Shown here one piece after another: positions 9,457-18,058 of a DNA stretch of 64,000 nt. The position numbers and the translations under genes were made by a program. The first letter of the stretch is position 1, and each line of letters opens with the position of its first letter. The DNA comes from Bacteroides sp. (GTDB taxonomy: Bacteria; Bacteroidota; Bacteroidia; Bacteroidales; P3): assembly GCA_023662825.1 (NCBI GenBank), contig JAMPIH010000001.1, positions 62,001 through 126,000 on the forward strand, in the 5' to 3' direction. The notes beneath the pieces were generated by a model. It was given only the letters and a program-made list of their open reading frames with translations. It made no database searches and was not told the DNA's origin.

Positions 9457-11677
9457 TGGCGGTATTGTAAATATGCTTGTAATCCTTAACGTTGCCGAAA
9501 TTCACCTCATCCACGAGAATGTTTCCGTCCGTTACCTCGCCCAGGTAAACCATAGGGGTCTTGGTTTCCAGCATCAGGTCTTCGAACTCATCCACCGTGG
9601 CCGGATCGATCGACACCACCACGCGGCTCTGGCTCTCGCCGAACAGGAAGGCGTCCAGACGGATGGAATCGTCCACCATAAGCGTGAATCCCAGTTCGTT
9701 CACCATGGCGCTTTCCAAAAGCGTGGTCATCAGACCTCCGTCCGACACGTCGTGCACCGACTTGGCCAGGCCCGACTCGATCAAGTCGAGCACCACCCTC
9801 TGCAGGTTGTATTCCTCGTCTAAATCGAAGTAGGGCGCGGGCGAAAACTTTTCGTTTCGGTAGCTGTAAAGATACTGCGAACTATTGATATCTTCGCGCA
9901 CCTTGCCGAGCAAATAAATCGAATGGCCTTCTTTTTCGAAACCGATGCCCATGTGGTGGCGTTTTTCGAGCAATCCGATCATGCCGATCACCGGCGTGGG
10001 ATAAACGGCTTCCACCGTGCGGCCCTCGCTGTACTGGTTGTAGAAGCTTACATTGCCGCCCGTTACCGGCGTTCCGAATTTCTCGCAGGCCATGCTCATG
10101 CCCTTGATGGCGCCCACAAACTGCCAATAAACCTCCGGATTGTAGGGATTTCCGAAGTTAAGGCAGTTGGTGATGGCCAACGGACGGCCACCCGAACAAA
10201 CGATATTGCGCGCGGCCTCGGCCACCGCAATCTGCGTACCCACCAAGGGGTTGGCATATACGTAGCGCGAGTTGCAGTCCACCGTCATGGCGATGGCGCG
10301 GTCGGTGTGCTTGAGGTTCACCACCCCGGCGTCCGAAAGCTTGTTCGTACCCATGTTCTTGGTGCCCACCATGCTGTCGTACTGCTCGTAAACCCAGCGT
10401 TTGGAGGCGATATTGGGATGGGCAGCCAGAAATTTCGTCACCTTCTCGGCTTCTTCCAGGTCGATGTCTTTCACCGTGTGGATATCGAAACGCCTGCATT
10501 TGGCAAAGGCCTTGTGTTCCTTGTACTTGCGGTCGTAAACCGGCGCGCCGCCGCCCAGTACCAGCGTGGATGCCGGCACATCGGCCACCAGCCTGCCGCC
10601 GCGGTAGAACATCAGGCGGTCCTGGTCTATCACCTCGCCGATACATTCGCAGCTAAGGTCCCATTTGTCGAAAATGGCCTTCACTTCCTTCTCGCAGCCC
10701 TTCTTGACCACGATCAGCATACGTTCCTGCGATTCGGAAAGCAGGATTTCCCAAGCCTCCATATTGCTTTGGCGCAAGGGAACCTTGTCGAGGTCGATGC
10801 GCATGCCGCTCTTGCCCTTCTCGCTCATTTCGGACGTGGAGCAGATGATGCCCGCCGCGCCCATGTCCTGCATGCCCACCAAGGCCTTGGTCTTGGAGAG
10901 TTCCAGCGAGGCTTCCAGCAACAGTTTTTCCTGAAAGGGGTCGCCCACCTGGATGGAGGGAATGTCGTCGGCGGAATCTTGGGTGATGTCGGCCGAGGCG
11001 AACGTGGCGCCGTGGATACCGTCTTTACCGGTGGCCGAACCTACGATGAACACAGGATTTCCTTTTCCTTTGGCAATGGCTGAAACCAAATCTTCCTTGT
11101 GCATGATGCCCACCGACATGGCGTTTACCAGCGGGTTGGCGTTATAGCAGTCGTCGAAGGCCACTTCGCCGGCCACGACGGGTACGCCGAAGGCATTGCC
11201 GTAATCGCCGATGCCTTTCACAACGCCTTTCAACAAATGTTTGGTATGGTCCGAGTCGAGATTTCCGAAACGGAGCGAATTGAGTTGCGCGATAGGACGC
11301 GCCCCCATCGTGAATATATCGCGGTTGATGCCGCCCACGCCCGTGGCCGCGCCCTGATAAGGCTCGACGGCGCAGGGATGGTTGTGCGATTCGATTTTAA
11401 AGACGCAGGCGTAACCGTCGCCCACATCCACCATGCCCGCGTTTTCCTCGCCGGGAGCCACCAGCATCTGAGGACCGCTCTTGGGCAGGGTCTTGAGCCA
11501 CTTGATGGAGTTTTTGTACGAAGCGTGCTCGCTCCACATTACCGAATAGATGCTCAATTCAGTAAAATTGGGATTGCGTCCCAGAATAGCCTTGATGCGG
11601 GCATACTCTTCGGGCAGCAATCCCAACTCCTTGGCCGTTTTTTCGGTAACTACCTCATCGGTACGGCCTTTCGTCAC
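9437..11677 (-). CDS. purL: phosphoribosylformylglycinamidine synthase, large subunit (small-type PurL)
   Basis: A 746-residue FGAM synthase for the fourth step of purine synthesis (FGAR + Gln + ATP to FGAM). It has the PurM-like tandem fold: [14 protein letters not shown] near the N-terminus, the catalytic-His region [15 protein letters not shown], and the [12 protein letters not shown]-binding segment. The length and lack of a C-terminal amidotransferase domain place it in the small PurL class that works with separate PurQ and PurS; neither is in this window. It follows the histone-like gene by 17 bp and overlaps porW by 20 bp. Confidence 0.95.
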   Translation of the reverse strand: MTKGRTDEVVTEKTAKELGLLPEEYARIKAILGRNPNFTELSIYSVMWSEHASYKNSIKWLKTLPKSGPQMLVAPGEENAGMVDVGDGYACVFKIESHNHPCAVEPYQGAATGVGGINRDIFTMGARPIAQLNSLRFGNLDSDHTKHLLKGVVKGIGDYGNAFGVPVVAGEVAFDDCYNANPLVNAMSVGIMHKEDLVSAIAKGKGNPVFIVGSATGKDGIHGATFASADITQDSADDIPSIQVGDPFQEKLLLEASLELSKTKALVGMQDMGAAGIICSTSEMSEKGKSGMRIDLDKVPLRQSNMEAWEILLSESQERMLIVVKKGCEKEVKAIFDKWDLSCECIGEVIDQDRLMFYRGGRLVADVPASTLVLGGGAPVYDRKYKEHKAFAKCRRFDIHTVKDIDLEEAEKVTKFLAAHPNIASKRWVYEQYDSMVGTKNMGTNKLSDAGVVNLKHTDRAIAMTVDCNSRYVYANPLVGTQIAVAEAARNIVCSGGRPLAITNCLNFGNPYNPEVYWQFVGAIKGMSMACEKFGTPVTGGNVSFYNQYSEGRTVEAVYPTPVIGMIGLLEKRHHMGIGFEKEGHSIYLLGKVREDINSSQYLYSYRNEKFSPAPYFDLDEEYNLQRVVLDLIESGLAKSVHDVSDGGLMTTLLESAMVNELGFTLMVDDSIRLDAFLFGESQSRVVVSIDPATVDEFEDLMLETKTPMVYLGEVTDGNILVDEVNFGNVKDYKHIYNTAIENKVE

Positions 11678-11694
11678 CTTGGCTTCGGGGGTGT

Positions 11695-12393
11695 TTATTT
11701 CCCCATTATTTTTTTTTTAGCAGCGGTCTTGGCGGCAGTGGCTTTGGCGGCCACTTTCTTGATACCGGCCTTCACCGCCTTCTCGGCTTTCTTGCCGGCT
11801 TTCACCGCTTTCTTGCTTTCGGCTTTCAGAACCTTTTCGGCCTTCTTGCCGGCCTTCACCGCCTTGGCCACGGTTTTCTTGCCTTCGGCTTTCAAGACCT
11901 TTTCGGCTTTCTTGCCGGCCTTCACCGCCTTGGCCATCGTCTTCTTGCCTTCGGCCTTCAGAACCTTTTCGGCCTTCTTGCCGGCCTTCACCGCCTTGGC
12001 CATCGTCTTCTTGCCTTCAGCCTTCAGAACCTTTTCGGCCTTCTTGCCGGCCTTCACCGCTTTCTTAACCGTCTTTTCAGCCTTGGCCTTCAAGGTTTTG
12101 GCAGCGGGCTTGGCGGCTTTCTTGGCCGTAGCCTTCACAGCGGGCTTGGCAGCCTTAACGGTTTTCTTGGCCGTGGCTTTCGTTGCCGTTGTTTTCGCGG
12201 CGGCTTTCTTAGCCGTGGCTTTTACGGCGGGCTTGGCGGCAACCTTCTTGGTTGCGGTTTTCTTGGCAGCCGGTTTAACCGCAGCCTTGGCCGCGGTTTT
12301 CTTGGCAGCAGTCTTTGCAGCCGGTTTGGCGGCTGCTTTCTTTGCGGCGGGCTTGGCAGCCGTCTTCACCGCAGCTTTCTGAGTCTTAGCCAT
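11695..12393 (-). CDS. lysine/alanine-rich histone H1-like protein
   Basis: A 232-residue, extremely basic protein made almost only of Lys, Ala, Val, Thr and Pro. Residues 1-111 are irregular AAKK/PAAKK blocks like eukaryotic H1 tails or bacterial Hc1-type proteins. Residues 112-210 are about 4.5 copies of a 22-residue unit beginning [18 protein letters not shown]. No folded domain is apparent, so it probably binds nucleic acid non-specifically and compacts the nucleoid. It overlaps the end of udk by 8 bases. Copy number of such repeats often varies between strains. Confidence 0.85.
   Translation of the reverse strand: MAKTQKAAVKTAAKPAAKKAAAKPAAKTAAKKTAAKAAVKPAAKKTATKKVAAKPAVKATAKKAAAKTTATKATAKKTVKAAKPAVKATAKKAAKPAAKTLKAKAEKTVKKAVKAGKKAEKVLKAEGKKTMAKAVKAGKKAEKVLKAEGKKTMAKAVKAGKKAEKVLKAEGKKTVAKAVKAGKKAEKVLKAESKKAVKAGKKAEKAVKAGIKKVAAKATAAKTAAKKKIMGK
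11764..12060 (-). repeat. tandem 66-bp repeats within the H1-like gene
   Basis: About 4.5 near-identical 66-bp units encode the 22-residue repeat of the histone-like protein. Copies differ mainly at TMAK/TVAK and at the last, shortened unit. The high identity suggests recent expansion or active homogenisation. Confidence 0.85.
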
Positions 12394-13018
12394 TTTTTTT
12401 GTTTTTTTCTTCCATCATGTAATGATGCAAGTGCGAAGTTATTATTTGTATTGCTTTTTCGTTGGCGCCACCTTCGGGCACGATAATGTCGGCATACCTT
12501 TTGGTGGGTTCTATAAACTGCATGTGCATCGGCTTTACCCATTGTTCGTAATGGGTAAGCACCTGGTCGTAATTGCGTCCGCGTTCGTGAATGTCGCGGC
12601 GGATAATGCGCATGAGGCGTTCATCGCTGTCGGTGTCCACAAAAATCTTGATATCCATGCGCCGGCGCATTTCGGGATCGGAAAGAATCAGGATGCCTTC
12701 CACAATCACGACATCGGTAGGCTTTATCTCGATGGTTTCCTTGGCACGCGCGCAAGTGAGGTACGAATAGACGGGCATCTGTATCGTCTGCCCGCCGCGC
12801 AGCATATCCAAATGTTTTACCAACAACGAAAATTCGATGGAAGAGGGATGGTCGAAATTTATCTTCTGCTTTTCTTCGGCGGAGAGCCCGCCCTGGTCTT
12901 TATAGTACGCGTCCTGCGGAATAACCGTAACCGATTGCGAACTGCAGCCGGCAGCTATTTTTTTCACCACTGTTGTCTTGCCGGAACCTGAACCTCCGGC
13001 AATCCCGATAACGAGCAT
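12386..13018 (-). CDS. udk: uridine kinase
   Basis: A uridine/cytidine kinase of the pyrimidine salvage pathway, 210 residues when started at the ATG at 13018. That start is preferred over the longer frame because the family begins MLVIGIAGGSGSGKTT with the P-loop at residues 8-15, and a Bacteroidetes -7 element lies just upstream inside the longer frame. Other motifs are QDAYYKDQ, the FDHPSS substrate region, and the RDIHERGRNYDQV lid segment. It is the first gene of the minus-strand run leading to the H1-like protein and purL. Confidence 0.95.
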   Translation of the reverse strand: MLVIGIAGGSGSGKTTVVKKIAAGCSSQSVTVIPQDAYYKDQGGLSAEEKQKINFDHPSSIEFSLLVKHLDMLRGGQTIQMPVYSYLTCARAKETIEIKPTDVVIVEGILILSDPEMRRRMDIKIFVDTDSDERLMRIIRRDIHERGRNYDQVLTHYEQWVKPMHMQFIEPTKRYADIIVPEGGANEKAIQIITSHLHHYMMEEKNKKNG

Positions 13019-13043
13019 ACTATAAACTTGTTTCGCTAAGCCG

Positions 13044-13051
13044 CAAATGTA
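13044..13051 (-). promoter_or_regulatory. Bacteroidetes -7 element upstream of udk
   Basis: The minus strand reads TACATTTG, a perfect match to TAnnTTTG, 26 bases upstream of the chosen udk start. It supports the internal ATG rather than the longer frame starting at 13099. Confidence 0.6.
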
Positions 13052-13134
13052 CGAATTTTTCATAGATTTGTATTCAATAAAAGACGATTGGAAATTCACA
13101 ATCGCGTGTTAATTTCAATCCGTACAAAAACAAG

Positions 13135-15822
13135 ATGGAATCAAACGATATTTCTTCCCGCAAGACCCTCTCCGGATTAACGCAAGATCAAGTAAGGGAG
13201 AGCCGTCTCAAGCATGGCCCGAACATCCTTACGCCTCCTGAGAAAGTGCCGCTCTGGAAACGCTTCCTCGAAAAATTCGGCGACCCGCTTATCCTGATCC
13301 TGCTTATCGCCGGCGCGCTTTCGGTGGGAATTGCGTGCTACGAGTTCTTCGGCGCCGGTAAAGGCGCGGGCGTTTTCTTCGAGCCCGCCGGTATCTTCAT
13401 CGCCATACTGCTGGCCACCGGACTGGCCTTTGCCTTCGAGCTGAAGGCCGACCGGGAATTCGCCTTGCTCAACCAGGTAAACGACAACGAGGCGGTAAAG
13501 GTGATACGCGGGGGCAACACCACGCAGACAGCGCGAAAAGACGTGGTGGTGGGCGACATCGTGCTGCTCGACACCGGCGAGGAAGTGCCTGCCGACGGCG
13601 AGCTGCTGGAAGCCGTCTCGCTCCACATCGACGAATCCTCGCTTACGGGTGAACCTCTCTGCGCCAAGACCGCCGACCCGGCACAGTTCGACCAGGAGGC
13701 CACCTTTCCGTCCAACCACGTGCTGCGCGGAACCAAGGTATTGGAAGGCCATGGCATCATGCGTGTTCTGGCCGTAGGCGACAAAACCGAGAACGGCAAG
13801 GTGTTCGAGGCCGCGCGCATCGACAACAGCGTGAAGACCCCGCTCAACCAACAGCTGGAAGGCCTGGGTTCGCTCATCTCCAAGATAAGCTATGTGCTGG
13901 CCGGCCTCATCATCGCAGGGCGCATCGTGCTGTACCTCACCTCCGCCTCCATCGACTGGAACAGCATGGATTTCTGGATGCCCTTTACCGCCTACCTGCT
14001 GCAAACGCTCATGGTGGCCGTTACGCTTATGGTGGTGGCCGTGCCGGAAGGCCTGCCGATGGCCGTTACGCTGAGCCTCGCCTACTCGATGCGGCGCATG
14101 CTCAAGACCAACAACCTGGTGCGCAAGATGCACGCCTGCGAGACCATGGGCGCCGCCACCGTCATCTGCACCGATAAGACCGGCACCCTCACGGAGAACC
14201 GCATGCAGGTTTACGAAAGCAATTTTTACGGGAATACACCCCGGGAAATCCTGTACGAAAGCATAGCCCTCAACACCACCGCCCGTCTGGATCTGCAGGG
14301 AAGTTCTCCAAAGGTGTTGGGCAATCCCACTGAAGGCGCGCTTTTGCTTTGGCTACACAAACAAGGGGCGGATTACGCGGCCTTGCGCCGGCAAGCGAAA
14401 CTAATCGAGGAACTGCCGTTCAGCACCGAACGCAAGTACATGGCGACCCTTGTGGAAACGGACAGCGGCAAGCGGCGGCTTTACGTAAAGGGGGCTCCCG
14501 AAATCGTTTTCAGCCTTTGCCAAGACATTCCGCCGCAAATCGATAAAGCGGGATTGGACGAACAGTTGCTGGCATATCAGAACCAGGCCATGCGCACGCT
14601 CGGCTTCGCCTACCGAGAGGTGCAGGAGAACGGGATCCTTTTTGAAAACGGAAAACTAACGGCCTCCCGACTCACCTTCCTGGGCATCGTGGCCATTTCC
14701 GACCCGGTGAGGAAAGAGGTTCCGGATGCCGTAAGGGAAGTGTTGGACGCAGGCATACAGGTAAAAATCGTTACCGGCGACACGCCCGGCACCGCCAGGG
14801 AGATAGGCCGACAGATCGGGCTTTGGGACGATGCCTCCGACGGGGCGGAAAACCTGATTACAGGCGTGGAATTCGAGGCGATTCCCGATGCGGAACTGCC
14901 CGCGCGCGTGGGCAACCTGAAGATCATCGCCCGCGCCCGCCCCATGGACAAGAAACGTCTGGTGCAGGCCTTGCAGCAGAACGGCGAGGTAGTGGCCGTT
15001 ACCGGCGACGGCACCAACGACGCCCCCGCGCTCAAGGCCGCGCAGGTGGGGCTTTCGATGGGCGACGGCACCTCGGTGGCCAAAGAAGCGTCCGACATCA
15101 CGATTGTGGATAATTCCTTCTCCTCCATCGGCCGGGCGGTCATGTGGGGGCGTTCCCTTTACCAGAACATCCAGCGGTTCATCCTCTTTCAGATGACGGT
15201 GAACGTGGCCGCCTGCCTTATCGTGCTCTTCGGGGCATTCATGGGCACGGAATCGCCGCTTACGGTAACGCAGATGCTTTGGGTGAACCTGATCATGGAT
15301 ACCTTCGCGGCCATGGCGCTGGCCTCGCTGCCGCCCTCGGCCTCGGTGATGAAAGACCGGCCGCGTTCGCGCCAGGCCTTCATCATAAGCCGCTCCATGT
15401 GGACGAGGATCATCGGCACGGGCGGCGCGTTCTTCCTGCTCTTGCTGGCCCTGCTCTACTATTTCGAACACACGGACATCCGCTCGCTCACCCAGATCGG
15501 TCGGGCGCCCTGGGGCGGCGGCAGCGGGCTTTCGGCCTACGAACTCTCGCTGTTCTTCACCCTTTTCGTGTTCCTGCAGTTCTGGAACATGTTCAACGCG
15601 CGAACCTTCGCCACATCCCGTTCGGTGTTCCGTTCCCCAAGCGGCAAAGGCTTCGGCTTTATCGCGCTGCTGATCCTGGCGGGGCAGATCCTTATCGTGA
15701 GCACAGGCGGCGGGTTCTTCAGCGTTACACCGCTGAAGTTCACCGACTGGCTGATTCTAATCGCGGCCACTTCCCTCGTGCTGTGGATCGGCGAAATCGG
15801 CCGCATCTTCAAACGTAAATAA
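13135..15822 (+). CDS. P-type calcium-transporting ATPase (PMCA/SERCA-like)
   Basis: An 895-residue P2-type ATPase that exports Ca2+ (or a similar divalent cation) across the inner membrane. It has an N-terminal cation ATPase domain, a first membrane pair (LILILLIAGALSVGI), the actuator TGE motif (LTGEPL), the ion-site helix VAVPEGLPMAVTLSLA, the phosphorylated Asp347 in DKTGTLTENRM, the nucleotide-binding KGAPE motif, and the hinge GDGTNDAPALKAAQVG. The C-terminal helices follow (MLWVNLIMDTFAAMALA). It reads away from udk with a 116-bp divergent gap and is followed after 2 bp by a HAD phosphatase. Confidence 0.92.
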   Translation: MESNDISSRKTLSGLTQDQVRESRLKHGPNILTPPEKVPLWKRFLEKFGDPLILILLIAGALSVGIACYEFFGAGKGAGVFFEPAGIFIAILLATGLAFAFELKADREFALLNQVNDNEAVKVIRGGNTTQTARKDVVVGDIVLLDTGEEVPADGELLEAVSLHIDESSLTGEPLCAKTADPAQFDQEATFPSNHVLRGTKVLEGHGIMRVLAVGDKTENGKVFEAARIDNSVKTPLNQQLEGLGSLISKISYVLAGLIIAGRIVLYLTSASIDWNSMDFWMPFTAYLLQTLMVAVTLMVVAVPEGLPMAVTLSLAYSMRRMLKTNNLVRKMHACETMGAATVICTDKTGTLTENRMQVYESNFYGNTPREILYESIALNTTARLDLQGSSPKVLGNPTEGALLLWLHKQGADYAALRRQAKLIEELPFSTERKYMATLVETDSGKRRLYVKGAPEIVFSLCQDIPPQIDKAGLDEQLLAYQNQAMRTLGFAYREVQENGILFENGKLTASRLTFLGIVAISDPVRKEVPDAVREVLDAGIQVKIVTGDTPGTAREIGRQIGLWDDASDGAENLITGVEFEAIPDAELPARVGNLKIIARARPMDKKRLVQALQQNGEVVAVTGDGTNDAPALKAAQVGLSMGDGTSVAKEASDITIVDNSFSSIGRAVMWGRSLYQNIQRFILFQMTVNVAACLIVLFGAFMGTESPLTVTQMLWVNLIMDTFAAMALASLPPSASVMKDRPRSRQAFIISRSMWTRIIGTGGAFFLLLLALLYYFEHTDIRSLTQIGRAPWGGGSGLSAYELSLFFTLFVFLQFWNMFNARTFATSRSVFRSPSGKGFGFIALLILAGQILIVSTGGGFFSVTPLKFTDWLILIAATSLVLWIGEIGRIFKRK

Positions 15823-15824
15823 TC

Positions 15825-16481
15825 ATGGATATGAAAACCCGATACCTTGTCTTCGACTTCGACGGAACCTTGCTCGACACCACGCCGGTAATCCTGGCCA
15901 CCATGCGTGCCACCGCGCAGGCAATGGGACTGCCCGAAAAGACGGAAAGCGAATGCCGCGCCACCATCGGCCTGCGCCTCAGGGACGTACCCGCCAAGCT
16001 CTATCCGCAGCATCCGGGCATCGAAGACAAATACGTGAACGTTTATCACGATATTTTCAACGAACAGAAAACGCGCTACAAACCGGTAATGTTTCCCGGC
16101 GTGCCGGAAACGCTCCACACCCTGTCGGAGCAGGGCTTTCCGATGGCGGTGGCCAGCAGCCGCACCCGCAAGTCTCTCGTGGAATTCTTAGACGATTCGG
16201 AACTGGCGCCGCTCTTTGCGATGGTGGTGGGCGGCGACGACGTTGCCCACGGCAAGCCCAATCCCGACCCGGTGCTCGCGCTATGCGGGGCGCTCGGCTG
16301 GAACCCGCAGGAAATACTGGTGGTGGGCGATGCCGACGTGGACATCCTGATGGGCAAGGCGGCCGGCTGCCAGACCTGCGGCGTAACTTACGGGAACGGC
16401 ACCTTGCCCGAACTGCAGAAAGCCGCCCCCGATTTCCTGATAGACCGCTTCGGAGAGTTGTTGCCCATTATCCAAAGGTAA
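15825..16481 (+). CDS. HAD-family phosphatase (phosphoglycolate phosphatase-like)
   Basis: A 218-residue HAD hydrolase. Motif I is DFDGTLLDT with nucleophile Asp11 and acid Asp13, motif II is the VASSRTR segment, motif III the GKPNPDP lysine, and motif IV VVGDADVDILMGKAAG. The helical cap after motif I places it in subfamily IA with phosphoglycolate and beta-phosphoglucomutase-type enzymes. Substrate unknown. It starts 2 bp after the Ca2+-ATPase stop, so the pair is one operon. A second ATG at 15831 is possible. Confidence 0.85.
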   Translation: MDMKTRYLVFDFDGTLLDTTPVILATMRATAQAMGLPEKTESECRATIGLRLRDVPAKLYPQHPGIEDKYVNVYHDIFNEQKTRYKPVMFPGVPETLHTLSEQGFPMAVASSRTRKSLVEFLDDSELAPLFAMVVGGDDVAHGKPNPDPVLALCGALGWNPQEILVVGDADVDILMGKAAGCQTCGVTYGNGTLPELQKAAPDFLIDRFGELLPIIQR

Positions 16482-16485
16482 AAAA

Positions 16486-16501
16486 ACGTACTGAAGTACG
16501 T
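16486..16501. other. short perfect palindrome after the HAD gene
   Basis: ACGTACTGAAGTACGT has 7-bp arms around GA and starts five bases after the HAD stop. No T-run follows, so it is a weak terminator candidate. A G/C-rich imperfect inverted repeat follows at about 16513-16554. The next gene-like sequence is the small ORF at 16673. Confidence 0.4.
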
Positions 16502-16574
16502 GACTGAACATGCCGAGGGGGACACGCAGATTGAAATGCCTCCCCCCTTTGGCCCGAGTAAATGAGGTTCGTCT

Positions 16575-16582
16575 TATCTTTG
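16575..16582 (+). promoter_or_regulatory. Bacteroidetes -7 element before the left MARPI ORF
   Basis: TATCTTTG matches TAnnTTTG, about 90 bases upstream of the small ORF at 16673. A TTTG lies further upstream at a longer than usual spacing. Confidence 0.45.
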
Positions 16583-16672
16583 CCATATTGTTATCCAAAA
16601 GTGGATGTTCTTCAAGTTTAAAAGCAACCGCTAATGTACTAAAAGATATAGGGCTATGAAGGATATAAGATT

Positions 16673-16774
16673 ATGGCAAGGCCTATAGCAGAAACCCCGA
16701 TCTTGACAGGTGAGGACGCCATTCGCTTCGAAGAAAGTTCCAATTTATTGATTACTGCGAAGTTGTACGAGTAA
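16673..16774 (+). pseudogene. truncated small 'MARPI' protein (left edge of the island)
   Basis: A 33-residue frame starting MARPIAETPILTGEDAIRF. Its first 19 residues match the small protein at 28489 (MARPIKDTPVLRGEDAWRF), including an identical 14-base start, then the similarity stops and the frame ends early. I read it as the 5' remnant of the same gene family, broken near the left boundary of the AT-rich island. I recognise this as a recurrent Bacteroidales small-protein type but know no function for it. Positions 16775-16965 downstream show no gene. Confidence 0.55.
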
Positions 16775-16965
16775 TCCACGTTCTGATCACCAAGAATCCA
16801 TAGGTAAGGAATTACGCTAAAAATCATAACCTAATCCGTTATAAACCAGAAGAATTTCGAAAATATCTGAGGTTGGCGTGAAATAACCAACGCTTCCTTT
16901 CTTTAATTTCAGAAAACTTCCTGAACCAACACCAATCTAATGTAAAATGGAATTAATGAATGCCA

Positions 16966-17256
16966 TTACGGCTGTATTGCACTTTCTTCAGGCGCCTCAT
17001 TCTCTGGACTTTCAACATCCTCAACATTAATTTCGAAGTTAAGCCTAATAGAAACTGGTTTGGTAAAACAGTAACATTGTTGGGTTCGACTATAAGAAAC
17101 TGGGACATTGAAACTTTTCAATATCTCAAGATAACGGAAAAACGTACTTTCAGAAATCCCCAACTTTTGTGCGTACATAGCCGGTGTTCCTCTCCATTGC
17201 ATCTGAATCAGATGAATGAGATATTCAAGGGTTTCTTTTTGCTGTAACATCTTCAT
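16966..17256 (-). CDS. helix-turn-helix regulator next to the RiPP operon
   Basis: A 96-residue protein. The N-terminal half is a DeoR/HTH_11-like DNA-binding domain (LEYLIHLIQMQWRG then the helix-turn-helix LGISESTFFRYLEIL). The C-terminal part is short, with an acidic tail (VEDVESPENEAPEES). It is transcribed away from the precursor gene, the usual position of a local regulator, and a palindrome abuts its own -7 element. A second start at Met3 is equally plausible. I infer that it controls the peptide locus, but ligand and sign of regulation are unknown. Confidence 0.7.
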   Translation of the reverse strand: MKMLQQKETLEYLIHLIQMQWRGTPAMYAQKLGISESTFFRYLEILKSFNVPVSYSRTQQCYCFTKPVSIRLNFEINVEDVESPENEAPEESAIQP

Positions 17257-17328
17257 GTCTCAAAAATCAAGTTACTATTAAGTGAACTGCATCAATGGCA
17301 AACATCTTACTAACAATCTTTCGTAAAA

Positions 17329-17336
17329 CAAAACTA
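17329..17336 (-). promoter_or_regulatory. -7 element for the HTH regulator
   Basis: The minus strand reads TAGTTTTG, matching TAnnTTTG, about 73 bases upstream of the regulator start. Its first base is shared with the palindrome 17336-17356. Confidence 0.5.
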
Positions 17337-17356
17337 CAACTTTTACAAAAAGTTGT
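17336..17356. promoter_or_regulatory. perfect 9-bp inverted repeat, candidate operator
   Basis: ACAACTTTT and AAAAGTTGT are perfect inverted copies separated by 3 bp. The palindrome touches the -7 box of the HTH gene and would occupy its promoter spacer, the position expected for an autoregulatory operator. Binding by the HTH protein is inferred. Confidence 0.5.
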
Positions 17357-17418
17357 TCCGTGCAGTCTTGTTTCATATTATCAGCAAAATTGCTTTCACT
17401 ATCTCAAGAAGTGGAGCA

Positions 17419-17435
17419 ACAGAGTAAAACTCTGT
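17419..17435. promoter_or_regulatory. 7-bp inverted repeat in the divergent intergenic region
   Basis: ACAGAGT and ACTCTGT flank a 3-base spacer, about 70 bp upstream of the precursor's -7 element. It could be a second operator; its sequence is unrelated to the palindrome at 17336. Confidence 0.35.
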
Positions 17436-17502
17436 AAACGATACAATTCTTGTTAAACAAAGATATTTCGCTTCACTCTCAAAAAACGAGAATAAACAAA
17501 AA

Positions 17503-17510
17503 TACCTTTG
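17503..17510 (+). promoter_or_regulatory. -7 element of the precursor operon
   Basis: TACCTTTG matches TAnnTTTG. A start just downstream would give a 5' leader of a little over 200 nt before the precursor ATG at 17734, long for a gene of 80 codons. Confidence 0.6.
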
Positions 17511-17655
17511 TGTGTACAAACTGCATTAGTTGAATACTATCCTTTTTAGGATTAATACCCATCAAGGCAACTCATGCAGACAAAGAAGGAAACCAATGGA
17601 ATGCAAAGTTAACAGACGGTTGGCCCTCTATGGTAAAAACAATTTTGAGGCATCT

Positions 17656-17680
17656 GCCCTACTGTGCAGAACAGTAGGGC
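17656..17680 (+). promoter_or_regulatory. stem-loop in the 5' leader of the precursor
   Basis: GCCCTACTGT and ACAGTAGGGC form a perfect 10-bp stem with a 5-base loop, ending 53 bases before the precursor ATG. Only a short T-run (CCTTTT) follows, so it may be a stabiliser or attenuator rather than a full terminator. Confidence 0.55.
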
Positions 17681-17733
17681 GTAATCCTTTTGAACCAAAA
17701 CAAAGAGTTTATAAACACATAAAACACAAAGCA

Positions 17734-17976
17734 ATGAAAAACCTGAAACAAAACAATCTGGAAAGAAACGAGATAACCTCTCGTGAACAAGCTCAACTTC
17801 GTGGCGGTGCAGGCGACCAGTCATGTGGCTGTAAATGTAGCAATGTCAATAATGGCCAAGACCGGATCGACAATGGTCAATCCGCCTATGACAGAGGTGT
17901 CACACCTAGTTTAGACGGAGTTGTTTTTATGCCCCCTGTCATCATACCCGCGCCTATTAAAGGCGGCCTAAAGTAA
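17734..17976 (+). CDS. RiPP precursor peptide, GG-Bacteroidales family
   Basis: An 80-residue peptide. Residues 1-25 are a leader ending in a double glycine (EQAQLRGG), the cleavage signal of C39 peptidases. The 55-residue core begins AGDQSCGCKC, with Cys at core positions 6, 8 and 10, then a polar Asn/Asp/Gly segment with repeated NG (NNG, DNG). It ends in a hydrophobic, Pro-rich tail (VVFMPPVIIPAPIK). This matches the 'natural product precursor, GG-Bacteroidales family' pattern of a KL/KN-rich leader, GG, CGCxC and DNG. The Met at 17734 is chosen over an open upstream extension, which crosses the leader hairpin and has no leader-like sequence. The radical SAM enzyme and exporter follow. Structure and activity of the product are unknown to me. 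Confidence 0.88.
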   Translation: MKNLKQNNLERNEITSREQAQLRGGAGDQSCGCKCSNVNNGQDRIDNGQSAYDRGVTPSLDGVVFMPPVIIPAPIKGGLK

Positions 17977-17984
17977 ACAATCAA

Positions 17985-18036
17985 TTCCATAGTTGTATGA
18001 TGCCGCTTATCCACTTGACATCATACAACTATGGAA
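17985..18036 (+). promoter_or_regulatory. 18-bp perfect stem hairpin between precursor and maturase
   Basis: Bases 17985-18002 and 18019-18036 are perfect inverted copies around a 16-base loop, starting nine bases after the precursor stop. No U-tract follows. It probably blocks exonucleases and/or partly stops transcription so that precursor mRNA exceeds maturase mRNA. Confidence 0.7.
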
Positions 18037-18058
18037 AAGTTTATCTATTAGATTCATC

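Noticed and set aside
11764-12060. CRISPR-like array
   Set aside because: Repeats are contiguous, coding, in frame and without spacers.
17530-17733. Extension of the precursor frame upstream of Met at 17734
   Set aside because: It crosses the leader hairpin and lacks leader-like sequence; the family's leaders begin with MK and are about 25 residues to the GG.
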